The notes beneath the pieces are model-generated. The model did no database searches, was not told the origin of the DNA, and saw only the letters and a program-made list of their open reading frames with translations. 64,000 nt of DNA, from contig CATNEN010000034.1 of NCBI GenBank assembly GCA_950097015.1, forward strand, positions 6,032,501 through 6,096,500. Reading direction: 5' to 3'. The DNA comes from Macrostomum hystrix. Its lineage: Eukaryota; Platyhelminthes; Macrostomidae. Shown in pieces: positions 49,321 through 62,200 of this stretch (positions within the stretch are counted from its first letter, which is position 1; each line of letters begins with the position of its first letter). The translations under genes were made by a program, and so were the position numbers.

Positions 49321-52300
49321 ATGGAGAATCTATTCAGGATGCCATATTTGTAAGTGACTTTTATGCACGCAAGCTAGTTAATAGTCTCTTAGTTTATATT
49401 TAAAAGTACAAAACTGACCTCAAACTATTTGCAGCTGCACTGGTCGCTATTCGCATAGCAGCCCAACCGTCACCTCAACAGACATGCCGCTACCAAACAG
49501 TGCCAATACGCCAATCAGTCGGGAAGGTATTCTAGTTCGGGAGTACCTAGTGCACGCCAATCTCTGCCCAAGCGGTTGTCGCGGCGTTCGTCAACGCGAC
49601 TCCCTGACCGAGGACGCGTTGAATGCATTGCTGGCGCTGACAGACGAATACGAGAGGCACTACGGTGCCCAGCTAGACGAATTGGCTACCAACTGGTCTA
49701 TCGGCGCACAGAACCCGCATGTAAGCTTTGTTGAAGTGCTGGACACCATATTCATGGACGGCTGCAACTGGGGCCGCGTTGTGACCGTCTTCATCTTTAT
49801 TGGCATGTTTCTAAGAAAGTGTCAGACCGAAGCTGCCGGATTGGTCAGCGTTGACGACGTCACCGACTGGTCGGTGGCCTACCTGCGCGACCAACTCGGC
49901 CCCTGGATAGGAGAGCACGGCGGATGGGTGAGATTGCCTTGCTAATTATATCTTTTGTCTGTTCCTTTCAGGTTTTTATCTTTTTTTCTACCAGCTTTCC
50001 CTTTATTCCTGTCTGTTTTTCAACTATTCCTGTCTGTTTGTCAACTATTCCTGTCTGTTTTTCAACTATTCCTGTCTGTTTTTCAACTATTCCTGTCTGT
50101 TTTCCCTCTATTCCTGTCTGTTTTCCCTCTATTCCTGTCTGTTTCCCATTCCTGTATGTTTCCCTGTTTCCCATTCCTGTCTGTTTTCCCTCTATTCCTG
50201 TCTGTTTTCCCATTCCTGTCTGTTTCCCATTCCTGTCTGTTTCCTATCTATTCCTGTCTGTTTTCCATCTATTCCTGTCTGTTTTCCATGTATTCCTCTC
50301 TTTTTCTGTTTCTCAGATTCTTCTGTCTCTGTAAAATTTAGTCCTACTGAATGCAATTTCAAATATTAAACACAACTTTACTCTGGTTAATTTGGTCTTT
50401 CAGTCTACCAAGCATTTCTTATCCTATCTGTTTGAGGCGTCTCACCTGACCTCGGTGGGGCAGTATCTTATCTTGGGAATGCAAACTTCATTTGATATAA
50501 GGTTATAAATATAGTCTGCTTCTAACACTCATACGCTTGTGTGAGTCACTTAACTGTGAGCTTTCATAAGATTAGTCTATCTTTTCTAAAAAATCTAATA
50601 TGATTTAGTAGCGATAATCTTTTATTTTATTTTCTTTTCTAGAAGCATTCAGTTCTATCATTTCAAGTTCATTTTTTGAAATAATATTTTTGTTTTGAAA
50701 CAGATTTGGAAGACACCTCCTCTAGCTTGCTAGTGTCTTGTGTGAAAGAGAATTGTTGTGCAAAGCAAACATGTTTGTCTGTGACTAACAATTATATATT
50801 TCAAAAATTCACTATTGTTAAAGCCAGACACATAAGCTATAAATAGCTTACCATGGTTATAACAGGGTACTCTGCACAAAGACAGACAAGTGACTAGTGC
50901 TGCAATTCTATACTGGATTAACTAAAACCCAGTGCACTGCAGTTTAACTGTAAATGCACCGTGCTGACTCATTCGCTACTGAAATTTGCTGCTTTCAAAA
51001 CTCCACATCTGACCTGTTCCGATGGGCAAGACTGGGGAGTGAAGTATAAAAAGGAAATGCTGGTCTGCCGCACAAAGACCCTACTATGCCGCTTATCAAA
51101 TTTAAACAGGCAAATGCCGCCTAGTCAAGCCTAAGATCATTTGATAGGACTACCCTACAGTCACTCCACTATGATATTTATAGTCTCGTTTAACTGATTT
51201 TTAATAAATTATTCATGGAGTTTTCTGATCAATTCTAACACTGCTGCCTTGATTCGCTACACAGGAAGTGTGGGCGGTTTTATAGTCTTCGTGAGATTAT
51301 TTACATCTGTGCCTGTGCTTTTTCAATCAGTCATGGGTTGGGTGAATAAAATTTTTATTTATTGTGGATATATATATGCTCAAGTATGAATAATTTTAGG
51401 TTTATCAGGACTTTTACTTTGTTAGGCTCCGTGTTTAACAGGAAACAAATATGGTCAAGCAACTTACTTAGCGAATATCGCGGATGTGTGTCATTTCTCC
51501 AGATTAAACTGGACTGGCAGTGAAGGTTGCCAATCAAATTTATGATAAACAATAGTATTTTAATTAAGTGGGTCAATTAGAGAAATAGGACACGGGAGAG
51601 ATAAACATTGGAGAGATGAGACATTGGAGAGATGAGACACGGAAGAGATAAGACATTGGAGAGATGAGGCACGGAAGAGATGAGACACTGGAGAGATGAG
51701 GCACGGAAGAGAAAAGACATTGGAGAGATAAGACAGGTGAATGTGTTTAAAATGGACATAAGGGTTGGATTCAGTAGTTTTGTGGGCCGCAGTTTGCCGC
51801 CCTTGATCTAGGTTAACAAAACGAAATACTATCTGGATGAATAAATATCGCCAGCTAATTGACTATATGAATGTAAATTCTATTTGAAATTAAATTTAGA
51901 ACAGGCTTATCATGAAGATATTTTAGGAAACTATTAAAGCCATATTTTCCTGTCCTTTCTTTAGTAATTTACGTCCCGTTTTATCGCGCGATAAGCTGGA
52001 CATGCATACTTGTATTAGCGAATTACTGCGCTTGCGTTGTTTGATGCATATAGATAGTGCAGCAATTTAGAGAGATGTTAAAATACCATATTTTTAAGAC
52101 AGCTTGGCGAAGTTAGCCTGTGTTAGTGCGTGTTTCATATCTGGGCTGGTTTTTTTCGTCAAAATATAACAAATAAAATCACGACCAACTACGCCCTCCA
52201 CGCGCAGCTCGGCCTGGTGCAGTTTCATCGCGATGGCGACGCCGAGAACCGGCTAGACATGGGAGGCCGAATGTTTAAGCGGCTGATAACTTTGGCCGGA

Positions 52301-52351
52301 GCTAGCATTGTACTGCTTAGTCTTGGCTCCCTGCTCACTAATCGCGCCTAA
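49321..52351 (+). CDS. Multi-domain Bcl-2 family apoptosis regulator
   Basis: Three exons: 49,321-49,349, 49,435-49,927 and 52,208-52,351, 221 aa. Phase 2 then phase 0 junctions fit. BH4-like ISREGILVREYLVHANL is at 37-53. BH3-like ALNALLALTDEYERHY is at 71-86 with D80. BH1 carries the diagnostic NWGR at 121-124. BH2 is WIGEHGGW at 167-174. The last exon gives LGLVQFHR, matching the register of DTFVELYG in vertebrate Bcl-xL, and ends in a hydrophobic tail anchor at about 200-217 for mitochondrial or ER membrane. The second intron falls directly after the BH2 GGW, a conserved place in this family. All four BH motifs suggest a pro-survival member that sequesters BH3 proteins, but sequence alone does not exclude a Bak-like role. 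An alternative acceptor at 52,126 would add 27 aa. The start could also be the in-frame Met at 49,484. Confidence 0.9.
49978..50300. repeat. Pyrimidine-rich minisatellite, about 20-bp unit, in Bcl-2 intron 2
   Basis: About 16 copies of TTCCTGTCTGTTTTCAACTA-like units with AACTA, CCCTCTA or CCCA variants, starting about 50 bp after the exon 2 donor. Confidence 0.92.
50301..51589. other. Bcl-2 intron 2, unique part
   Basis: AT-rich intronic sequence with no supported exon or element. Confidence 0.4.
51590..51740. repeat. Short purine-rich minisatellite in Bcl-2 intron 2
   Basis: About eight imperfect copies of GAGAGATGAGACATTG and GAGATGAGGCACGGAA. The purine-rich GAGACA theme resembles the array in SOS intron 9. 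Confidence 0.8.
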
Positions 52352-53689
52352 AGCTCAGTCTGCCCCGGCCCACCGCCAGTGTTAGAAATCTGCCTTTTCT
52401 AAATTCTATTGGACTCATTGGCTTCATTTAAAAAACTGTCGCGCTTACTTTCTTGCTTATTTTAATTTTGTCTTTAATTTACAATTCATTGTCAGTTCCG
52501 GACAAAACAGCTTTAATTTTTGTTTGTTTTTCCATGTGTTTAAAATCTTCTTTTTTTACTAAAGTATCTTTCAGTAAGTAACAAAATGTACTACTTGGGT
52601 GTCCGACCTTTATCTTTTTATATTTTATAAATGAACAGAGCCTCCATTACTTATCTAGGTGTATTTTAATATAGAAAAACGCGTTTGAATTCTTAGAAAG
52701 CGCTGCCTTCAATATTCCCATTGAAAACTCAAGCATTGCCCTTACCCCAGATACTGGAGAGATGTCAAGCACTTTAATCTAAAAGACGTTAAATTTTTTA
52801 CTGGCAAAAGTTTGTTTTAATTTTGCTTTTTAGTTTCCAAGTCGATTTAATCGGCCCAGTTTTAAGCTGTAACTCGGACTCGTGCCGCTAATCTAGGATT
52901 ATGCAAGAAGATAATGTTGTACGTGTATTTTATAGGATTGATTGAGTGAAATTATTATAAAGTTGCATTTGCATACGAATCAGGATGTGTTGATATAAGC
53001 AAACTATCATTTTTGTATTATTTAATTTCGAATTTAATTATATTGCGATATGTATTTCGTGTATTTACCAAATAAACAAACTCATAGCGAGCCAAAAATT
53101 GTAAGCAATTGCGTCATATCAATTTTAGTGCTGTTTTATATTGATTGGCTTCTCTATTCTTTCCTATGTGTATTGTGTTTCTAATGAGTTAATAATAAGG
53201 GTCCTCAAAGCTATAATCTAGTGAGTTCCAGTCTTTCCAGCATAGTTTGCACCAGTTTTGTTTAGTGCAACCGGTCACGAGCTAATGGCTATTTACTAGT
53301 AGGCAATTTGCGCATAATGTAGGGTCGAATCTAACACGGCGTGTTGTGCTGACAGCTACTTTATTTTATGTTTAGTTGGATTAAGTATTATATTGTTTTT
53401 ATTATGCGTGCTTGTGATTGTGTTGCGTAATATCTCATCATGATGCCAATTATTTTCGTATTTACTAATATTACTCTGGTGGTAATTGGTTTGCGTTGCC
53501 ATATTTCGTTAAAATTGTATGAGCCAAAATTATTGTTTCTTTTAACTATTAATTTCGCCTAGTCTTATTGTAGTCTTAAGATTAAACGATACTCTATCAC
53601 CCAAGTACTTTATCTATACTAAGCGGCCTTTGTGAAAATTTCTTAGACAAAATTAATAGAGAGAGATAGTAATAGTACTGTGATAGAGG
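52352..53689. other. Downstream of Bcl-2, probable 3' UTR
   Basis: AT-rich sequence without coding potential. An AATAAA at 53,070-53,075 is a candidate poly(A) signal about 720 bases after the stop codon. Confidence 0.4.
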
Positions 53690-53990
53690 TTGTAGCCTAG
53701 TGGGTAGGGCGTCGGACTCACGACTTGAAGGTCGGGGGTTCGATTCCCGACACCACTGGAACAATTTGCGTCCTTTAACAAGACACTCAACTCTGCATTG
53801 CTTCAGTTCACCCAGCTGTTAAATGGGTACCAGCATCAGCTGGGATAATTGAAGGTGGGTGTGGCGTCCACCCAGTCCGTGGACTGAACAGCTGTACGCA
53901 GCCTTCAGATGCGCCGCGCATTAGCTGCGGCTGTGCTGTCGGCTGCACACCTGACCCAATTGGGGCAGGTGTAATCAATTATTATTGTTA
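53690..53990 (+). mobile_element. Best-preserved tRNA-derived SINE copy
   Basis: GTAGCCTAGTGGGTAGGGC (box A), GGGGGTTCGATTCCCGAC (box B), then GGAACAATTTGCGTCCTTTA, CACCCAGCTGTTAAATGGGT, CCAGTCCGTGGACTGAACAG and GTGCTGTCGGCTGCACACC, ending in an ATTATTATT-type tail. The head has Pol III promoter boxes but does not fold as an intact tRNA. At least five other copies or fragments occur in this window. Confidence 0.9.
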
Positions 53991-56140
53991 CTCGTATTAT
54001 TATAATTATTAGACAAAAACTCCCACTCCTTTGAATTTTTAGCAAGTCTACAGGTACAACTTTTGAATGGTTCATTTATACGTCTTTGTGTCATTCTCGT
54101 TGATTCATGCTTTTCGTGTGTATTTTTTGTACTGCTATTTTTCGAACTTTCGCTCTAGTTTTGCTTGAATTTTTGCATCACATAGTGAAATACACTATTG
54201 AGCTGGATCAGCCTAGTATGTCAAGAAAATGTGGCCTATGCCTGTCACTTCATGCGCTAAATTCCATGTTCGAGCTTCGCTTTTTTGGAAATTGCTTCCG
54301 CATCAAAATACGCGTTATGTGTGCCTATAACAGTGTATTTGACTATCTGTGGTCGTCACAGTTATGTCTTTTAAAGTAATACAAGAATAGCTGTCCGCTT
54401 GTACTCGTAAATAAGATTCTTTGTGTTCGGCACAGCAGGATGTTTACACAGGGACATCGAACTTGTTTAGTAGTGTGTCCCTCAATCCGAGTTAGCTGAA
54501 TGACTCGTTCCATATGAATAACCGCGGACCTGGGGCATTATCGAGTGAAACTGCTGCATCTTGCGTGCAAGCTAAAATGAGTTTACAATGTAAATATGAA
54601 AATCATAACTATAATGCTAATAGCTAGAACGCACGAATGTGTGAATTTTCGTTTGCAACCCACCGGATTCTAGATTTGAAATTCGCACGGCTCTTGATCT
54701 AAGCATAACTTCTTATTGTGTATCTTTATTTAGTAGTAAATTTGTAGAATTTGTTCTACCTGTTCTACAATACTAAAACGACTTTCGTTTAATCTTGTAT
54801 AAATTTGCATTAGAGTAAGTAAAAAATTAAGACGAGCAAGGTTAAAATATTGACAAGCTATATCAAGCTATATATAGATGCCATTCCTATATCAAACAGC
54901 AAAATGTCCTTCCTTGTGGTTTTTCAAACCCTAAATTTATTTAAAAAATATTAGTAAAGTCTGTATTTTTAACGTTTACTCATTCAAGATAAAGTCTTGA
55001 TTTAGAGCAAGATAAAGTATTAATGCGAGGCAAAAAAAATTATTTTGAAATAGCAGTTAATTACAAGATAAAAAAATAATTTCTAGTTAAAGTTTGTAAA
55101 CTTAATTTAAATTAAATACCCTAGCATAATAATAAATATTTATATACAAAACAATTTGTTATAACAACTGTCTCTAGGCATCAAGCCTAGCGTAAAAAAT
55201 TTGATCGTGTGCATACGAAAATATATTTACGTCTTGTGAAACAGTCAGATTATTATGCGATCCATGGCTAATGTGTTTAAGGATCATTTTAGTGTAAGAA
55301 AACTGAATATACACAGCCTGATACACATTTCACTTGTTAGTTCTTAAAGCGCAAGATTTTTTAAGTTTCGCAAACGACATTAGGACTAGGTAAATGTCTC
55401 GATATACTTACAGGCGATATTAGTCAACATTCGAATAAATGAAAAAATCTCGATCGGAAAAGAACTAGCGTTGCATTTAAACCACCACTTAATATTTTAG
55501 CTTTTTGCACTTTAAAGTGCTTTGCAGAGTAAAAACCTGAAAAACTGTATTGTTCTATAATACAGCTAATATACTTCGGTTTATTTTAGAGCGAATAGAT
55601 CTTGTTTTCTTAGCCTTTCTTTTTTTGGCCGCAGTCAACGACATGAAAAAGAATCTTTTTAGTAGCATAAATTAGTTTTTTATATATGGTGGAAAAATGC
55701 TTTTAATAAAAACTATTTTTAGTTTCGCAGTAATAAAAATAAATTTTGTAACATTATAATGCTTATGCCCAATTTAAATATATGGCACAATGAATTATAC
55801 ATGTTTTTCAATGCCACCAAATTTTTGCATCTACTATATTTAGTATTTTAAAGGATTATCTAAAAGTAAGTTTTACTACACGTACTGATTGATGCTTTAG
55901 CTATCAGCGATAATTAAGATATTGAACGATTGTAAAACTTCGAAATGAATATCTAGTTTCTCCACTTAGAATGTTTATGTAGTAATGCTGTTACCAGTTT
56001 ACTTTGTATGAGTGTAGGCAGAATTTTTTATAGTTTATTTAGTACAATTTTGTGATAGTACACTTAGTACGTTAAATTAAACTAAAGCACTTCAAAAAAC
56101 AAATTTTTCATAAAAAAATCCTAACTTCATTACTACATTT
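53991..56140. other. Intergenic region before the dynein gene
   Basis: AT-rich unique sequence. A 90-codon frame at 54,107-54,379 has no recognisable domain. At 56,133-56,143 a CTACATTTCAG acceptor precedes the dynein leader, so the leader is joined to an unseen upstream exon or to a spliced leader. Confidence 0.4.
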
Positions 56141-56214
56141 CAGACGAATCAATCTGAATCGAAGAACCGAGAGCAAAGAAACACTTTAAGCACCTACTGC
56201 AAAAGAGCCTGAGT

Positions 56215-59200
56215 ATGGCGCTCGAGAGAGCAAGGGTAAGACGTCTAACACTTTTAAAGTTTTACTGGCAAAACTTATTAATTTAAATTTGTGTTGTAAA
56301 AAATTATTCTGTAAGTCTCGAATTAAAACCCATTCTCAAACCCTACTCAAACCAGATGCTGGAGACGCCAACCTTCAGCACGGGCTTCTCCCGCGGCCTC
56401 CCCACCCTGCGGCCGCTGCCCCAATCCGAGGAAGGTGGCGCGGCGGCCCCCTCCGCTCTGTACGAAATCGTCACAAGAAACAGTCTGCATCCGCCACTGA
56501 TGAACCAGTTCAGCATGACTCGCGCAGCGCCATTCAAGGAGCAGAAGCACGCCCGCACTCCGAGCGAGTCGATTGGCAATAACTATTCGCCCGGCGCGCG
56601 CCACTTGAAGATCAAGAAGCTGCCTCGATCGCGCAGCAACCCGCCAGCGGCGACCAGCAGCAGCCAGGAGTTCCCAGCGGCCAAGCGTCGCAGGCCGCAG
56701 GCGGCCGCGGAGGACGAAGAAGCCTGGGTTGATTCCGCCCGGGCTGTAGGCGCTGCCGGAGTCGCAGCTTCATTAGTTGAAGCTCCAGTAAGCCGGCCGA
56801 TGTCCCCGATGGAGCAGCTGGATGTGATTCGCACCATCGAGGAGGAGGCCGCCAAGCTCGGTGGCGAGCCCAGTGACAGGGACATGGAGCGCTACGAATA
56901 TTATGTAGAGCGGGGCCTGCGGTCCGACATGATTGCCCCGCTGGATGATGGCCAGAGACAGCGGATTGTGTCCCTCATACCAGATAATTTGCTGGCGGCG
57001 CACAGGACATGCTTCGAGGTAATTTAGCTACTATTGTCGATAGAGAAAGCGTGCATGAATTTTTCAATTTGTTTTTCTTATTCAGCGGGGCAGGACTGGT
57101 TCATTGCTGTCAAAATTCATTTACACATCCGAACAGGAGCTGGCTAATGAAACAGACGCCGATCACGAACTGGCGATGCGCAAGGGCATCTTGGACTACA
57201 TCCTGGTGGACGGTCAGGAGCGCCAGCGCCTCTTCATTGAGCACACTCCGCAGCCCTATCCGCAGCGAGTGATCCGGGCCCCGGTGCCCTGGCACTCTGG
57301 CTACCGGCGCGCCAAGGAGCAGCAGGAGCGGCACCTGTTCACCACCAATCCCATCATGCTCGAGCTGCAGCGCATCTGGTTTGACGATTTTGCAACTCTG
57401 CGCTTCATCGACACTCGAGAGCTGGACGCCTGCGAGCTGCCGCTGCTGCCGCGCGAGTTCGAAGAGAAAGTGCAGAACCTTTGCGCCAAGACGCACGAGG
57501 TGCTGAAGACCCGCTGGCTGCCCAGGTGTGCCAAGGCTTTTCAGGATCTGCACGACCAGTGGAAGCACCTGCTGCCCCAGAAGGAGGCCGACTCCACGGC
57601 GCTGGTGCAGTCGTTTTTCTCCTGCGTTGCCGCCCTGATGTCGGCTCAGCTGCGCTCGCTGGTTGTGAACTCAATTGAAGACTTTGTCGCCTTCCTCGAG
57701 CGCTACAGTGTGAGTAGCACAAAATACCCACATTTTTTCCTTTATTCAACCAATATTCAACCAGTCGCCATGAAAATCCAGAACACAAACGAAAATTTTC
57801 CGCTCTATTCGATGAGACAACTTCCAGAAACAGAAAAAGTCGGCGTGGTCGAGATATTCAACGATTCTCGTCGGGGTGTCTGGTTGCAAAAATAAACAAA
57901 TTTAGGCGAAATCACTAATTGTCATCATGTAATCATGTCGGCTACCATTGTTGACTATTTTGGATTGGTTAAATAGTTAATTTTTCCGTTTTTTAACCAA
58001 TATGGATTCGCAGAGGTCACCTGGGACTCCGACAGAAATTGCTGAATATCTCGACGATGCTGACTCGGACGCCTTTTGAAAATTAGCTCATCGTAAAGGG
58101 CAGAAAATTCAGTTTTACACTTGTACATGGTTGACTTTGACTAAAATCGGTCATTCGGTTTGAGAGCTATCATGAATTAGGTAGTGAGTTTTTTTACTAC
58201 CCCCGTGGTATTTCCTCAGGGGAAAACTGTGTGGTCTCTCTACTGTTAAAAGACGAGAAGGTTTTTCTTGCCTTTCTTGCCTCAAAGACGTTGTTTAAGC
58301 AATCGCATTTTACAAACCTCAACAAACCGCTACAGGAGGGAAACGACTTCGGAGAAAAATTCGACGATCTTCGCTACGTGAAGACATCGATTCTGATTTT
58401 GAAGCTGCGAACCGAGGAGCCGAAGATAATATTCGATCCTGCGTTCAAGGAAATCAAGGATTTGCTGATCCGCTGCATCGGCACCGTCATCGGGGCTTCA
58501 GAGAATCTGCCTCGGGTGAGGGTCTCGCATTTCATTGTCCGAAAACGCTCTCTCTTCCGTCGCCACGGGGTGTCCCATTTCACCATTATTAACACACTTT
58601 TCTCGGATCTATTTTTTGTGTCGATGAGTCGGGATCTCGATGAGTCGGGATCTCGGTGAGTCCGGATCTCGGTGAGTCGGGATCTCGATGAGTCGGGATC
58701 TCGGTGAGTCGGGATCTCGATGAGTCAAGACGCACCCATTGTGGCTTCCACTGCAGGTTGAGGTTCGCCTATTTCCGGAACTGGTGGGCCAGAAGCTGAT
58801 GCTGCGAACGGTGCTGACCAACGAGCAGCTGGTGCATGAGTTCACAGACCGAGCGATGCAGGCCTTCACAGACAACACCAAAGGTCCTCAGAAGTACCTG
58901 TTCGAGTACAAAGCCTATGGCGACCTAATCAACGGCAAGGGTGAAGCGGATGTGCAGAACTTTCTCAAGGAGCGGCACAGCATTCTGTCGCTGAAGAAGG
59001 TATGAATATTGATGGCGCAACATTAATGTAGATTTTTATAGCAATACTTATAATAGAAGTTAATATTATCATTTTAGAGCTTGTTTATACACTTAAATCC
59101 TGAATTGAAAAAGGGCTGATTATGTATGGTCGCATACTCCTCAAATAAAATTAACTGATTATACATTTTTTCTGCTCAGTAAAATAGCAACTAAAAGCTG

Positions 59201-62200
59201 ATAAAATTTGCTCATATTTAGTCCATATACGAGTGACTCCAGAGTGACTTCATGCCACTGGTTGTGGAACTTGGTAAAAGGTTTTTCTACACTTTGATCA
59301 AATCCAAATTTCGTCACCATGAATACTAAATTGTGAATCTTTTTGATGCTATTACTGCTACAAATGGTCGTCACGTTTTGTCTTAGCTTAATAATGAACA
59401 CAAAGGTCCACAAAAACTGTTGTGCAATAGTATCACAGAGGCATCACTCACTGCCAAATTAGGTTTTTTCGACATTCGGCACAATACGCGCGTAGAATTG
59501 TGAAAAAATCTATGGTTTACATTGAAAATAGGCTTCACGAGCTTTCTCCATATTGAGGGTCTATGCATATATGACTACTAGTAGTAGCTTTATGGGGTCT
59601 TTGCGCAATGCGTTCAATACTAGTATACCTTTTGTGGTATACAAAAAAGGTATATCCACGCTGCTAATTTCGACTTGCTTAATTAATTATCTTGCTTGTT
59701 GTATGCGATTAACAAATAAGAAAAGCACCTGGACTCAAATGTTAAAACCAACACATCTCGTACACTGTGTATGGAAAAAAATTTCTGATACCTTCATTTC
59801 GAAAGTGCGAGCCAATTAAAAACTAGAGCCCATAAGCTGTCCTGCATTTATCTCCGCTTTTCTTAGTTGCAGCATAACGTTTTTATTTGACCAACATTTT
59901 TAAACAAGTGGCACGCATTGAAACAGCTTAGAATTTTTGCACCACGGGTTGATTTCCTAGAAAACGCCAAGACCGTTCACTGACAAGCAGCTGGACCTGT
60001 TCGAAGGCAGCGAGGCGGCCGCGCACAAGGTATCATTGATTAAGCTAGCGATGGCCAGCATCGGTAGCATCGGTAGACTGTGAAATTTCTAGCTGCGCAC
60101 GTAATATTCTTCATTGTTAGAAACCTTGAATCTGTGTCTTAGACAAATTATCGTGTGCCTCCTTGACTCGAAGGCAAGTCTTCGTTTGATTCAAAATCTG
60201 TTTCAATCTTTGTCTTGGTCAGGTTACATTCATCAACAAAATATGGACATCTCTCATTTTGTGTGCGATCTCGCACAGTTCTTTGATTCATTGATGTATG
60301 GCAAGACTTCCATTTGTCATCTACGTCGCTAGACATTGTTGGAACGGTCAAAGTTTTAACACTGGAGAAGCATTTTTTGGGATGTGTTCATCATTGATCT
60401 GGCTTCAGTCAATTTGGCACACTTGCAGCCTTAGCTGTGTTTCAGTAAATTTACTGATTCAAAATAATATTCTGTATAAAATTTCACGAATAACTTTACC
60501 TGATCTTGCATGCCTTGACTAATAACAAATTGAAGTGAAGTTCAAGCCTGTTTAGTTTGCATCTTTACGCACCTGAACAGGTGCCTATTTAGAGTCTATG
60601 GTTTATTTGTTTCTACTTTTTCGTTGAAAATGACGACCGGTTGTCAGAAATTGTATCAAAGTATCTTTATTCACAAATTAGTGTAAGATTCAGTTCAATA
60701 TAACTGTGTTAGCACTTCATTAGTAGCCATTGTGACAAAGCTTTGCATACCTTCCGCCGTATCTGTGATTGTTAGGTTTCCGAAATGACATATTTCCGTA
60801 TTTTTCACAAAATGGTTATCAGTATATCTACTACTTCAAAGTAGAGTTGTAGAATCTATTCTTAGTCTGTTAATTTTCACATGTGCTCAATAAGATTTCA
60901 CGTGTAACATATTTGGTGTTGTTTGTATTTAATGGAATCGTTACATATCTATAATTCATCATTCCGATCAAGTGATTAATAATAACCGTTTCCACCACCA
61001 ACAAAAATCAGAAAATCGACGACTACCAACAGCTGAAGTCGGAGGTGGCCGTCATGCGCATCACGGTCAGCTTGAACATGTTCACTCTGGACTGCGTGCA
61101 GCTCAACCAGGACCTGTGCGCCAGAGCCCAGCGACTGCGCGATCAGCTAGTCCAATTCGAGGTGGACGAGAATCGTGAGCAGAATCGCAGGTGAGCTGTC
61201 GGAGGCTGTTAGAAAACGCATCAGCAGTCCTCAACTGACTTTACTCCAAGTACGGACTGTACTTTGCCCCTTTGAGAACTAGCTTGTACTCTGAGCTCCG
61301 CCAACGAACGCGGTATCAAAATGCCGAGGGATAACGCAAATCTAAAAATCAAGTGACTTATAAACGTAACGCCTAGTAAATTTTTCCATCAATACATTGT
61401 TTTCTCATCAACACCTACCTGTGCAGCACCTGTCGAAAGTACGATGAAATTAGCGAAGAGGTCCGGTCGACCCCGGAGACCACAGCCGAGCTGGTTCGCC
61501 TGCAGCAGTTCCTAACAGAAAGCAGTGAGGTCACAGTCTATAAGCTCAAGGAGGAGATTAACGAGGCCGCTGCCAGGCTCATGTTCCTGCTAGATTATGC
61601 CATCATGTCAAGTAAGAGCATGAAGGCTGGGATAAATCAATACCTGGTCAAGGATTTAGTTACGGAATTACTAATGCTAATCTCATTGTATATTTTAGCC
61701 GAGGATCTGAAGGTGAACAGCACGCTGTTCCTGGCGCCGGCGAACATCACGACCGTGTTTGAAATGGCCACCGGTCGGCTGCAGACCCGTCGCGAAGCAG
61801 CCGAGGAGGACCTAAAAAAGCGTGTCGCCGCATTCGGCGACAAAATCGACGGCTATTACAAAGAGATCGAAGGCTTCAAGAAGAAGGAGGTCATGCTGCC
61901 GGACGAGATGGCCAAGAATGTCGAGCAGCTGGCAAGGCTGGATGTTGATCTCGAGAGCGCCCGCGAAGAGCTGGACGGCCTGAACGACGAAGAGAAGCTG
62001 CTAGAGTGGGAGCCGACCTCGTTCCCAACTCTGCGCACAATGTTCCAGATGAAGCAGCCGTACGACACCCTGTGGAGGACCGCTCAGCAGATTCATATAA
62101 AGAGCGAAGAGTGGCAGAAGGCAGATTTCACCACACTGAGCTTCGAGGAAATCACCAACGAGCTGAGCAACATGTTCTCCTCGGCTACGAAGCTGATGAA

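Noticed and set aside
53690-53760. Functional tRNA gene
   Set aside because: Box A and box B are present but there is no complete acceptor stem, and the sequence continues into a shared 200-bp body. The same head occurs in several copies. It is a SINE head.
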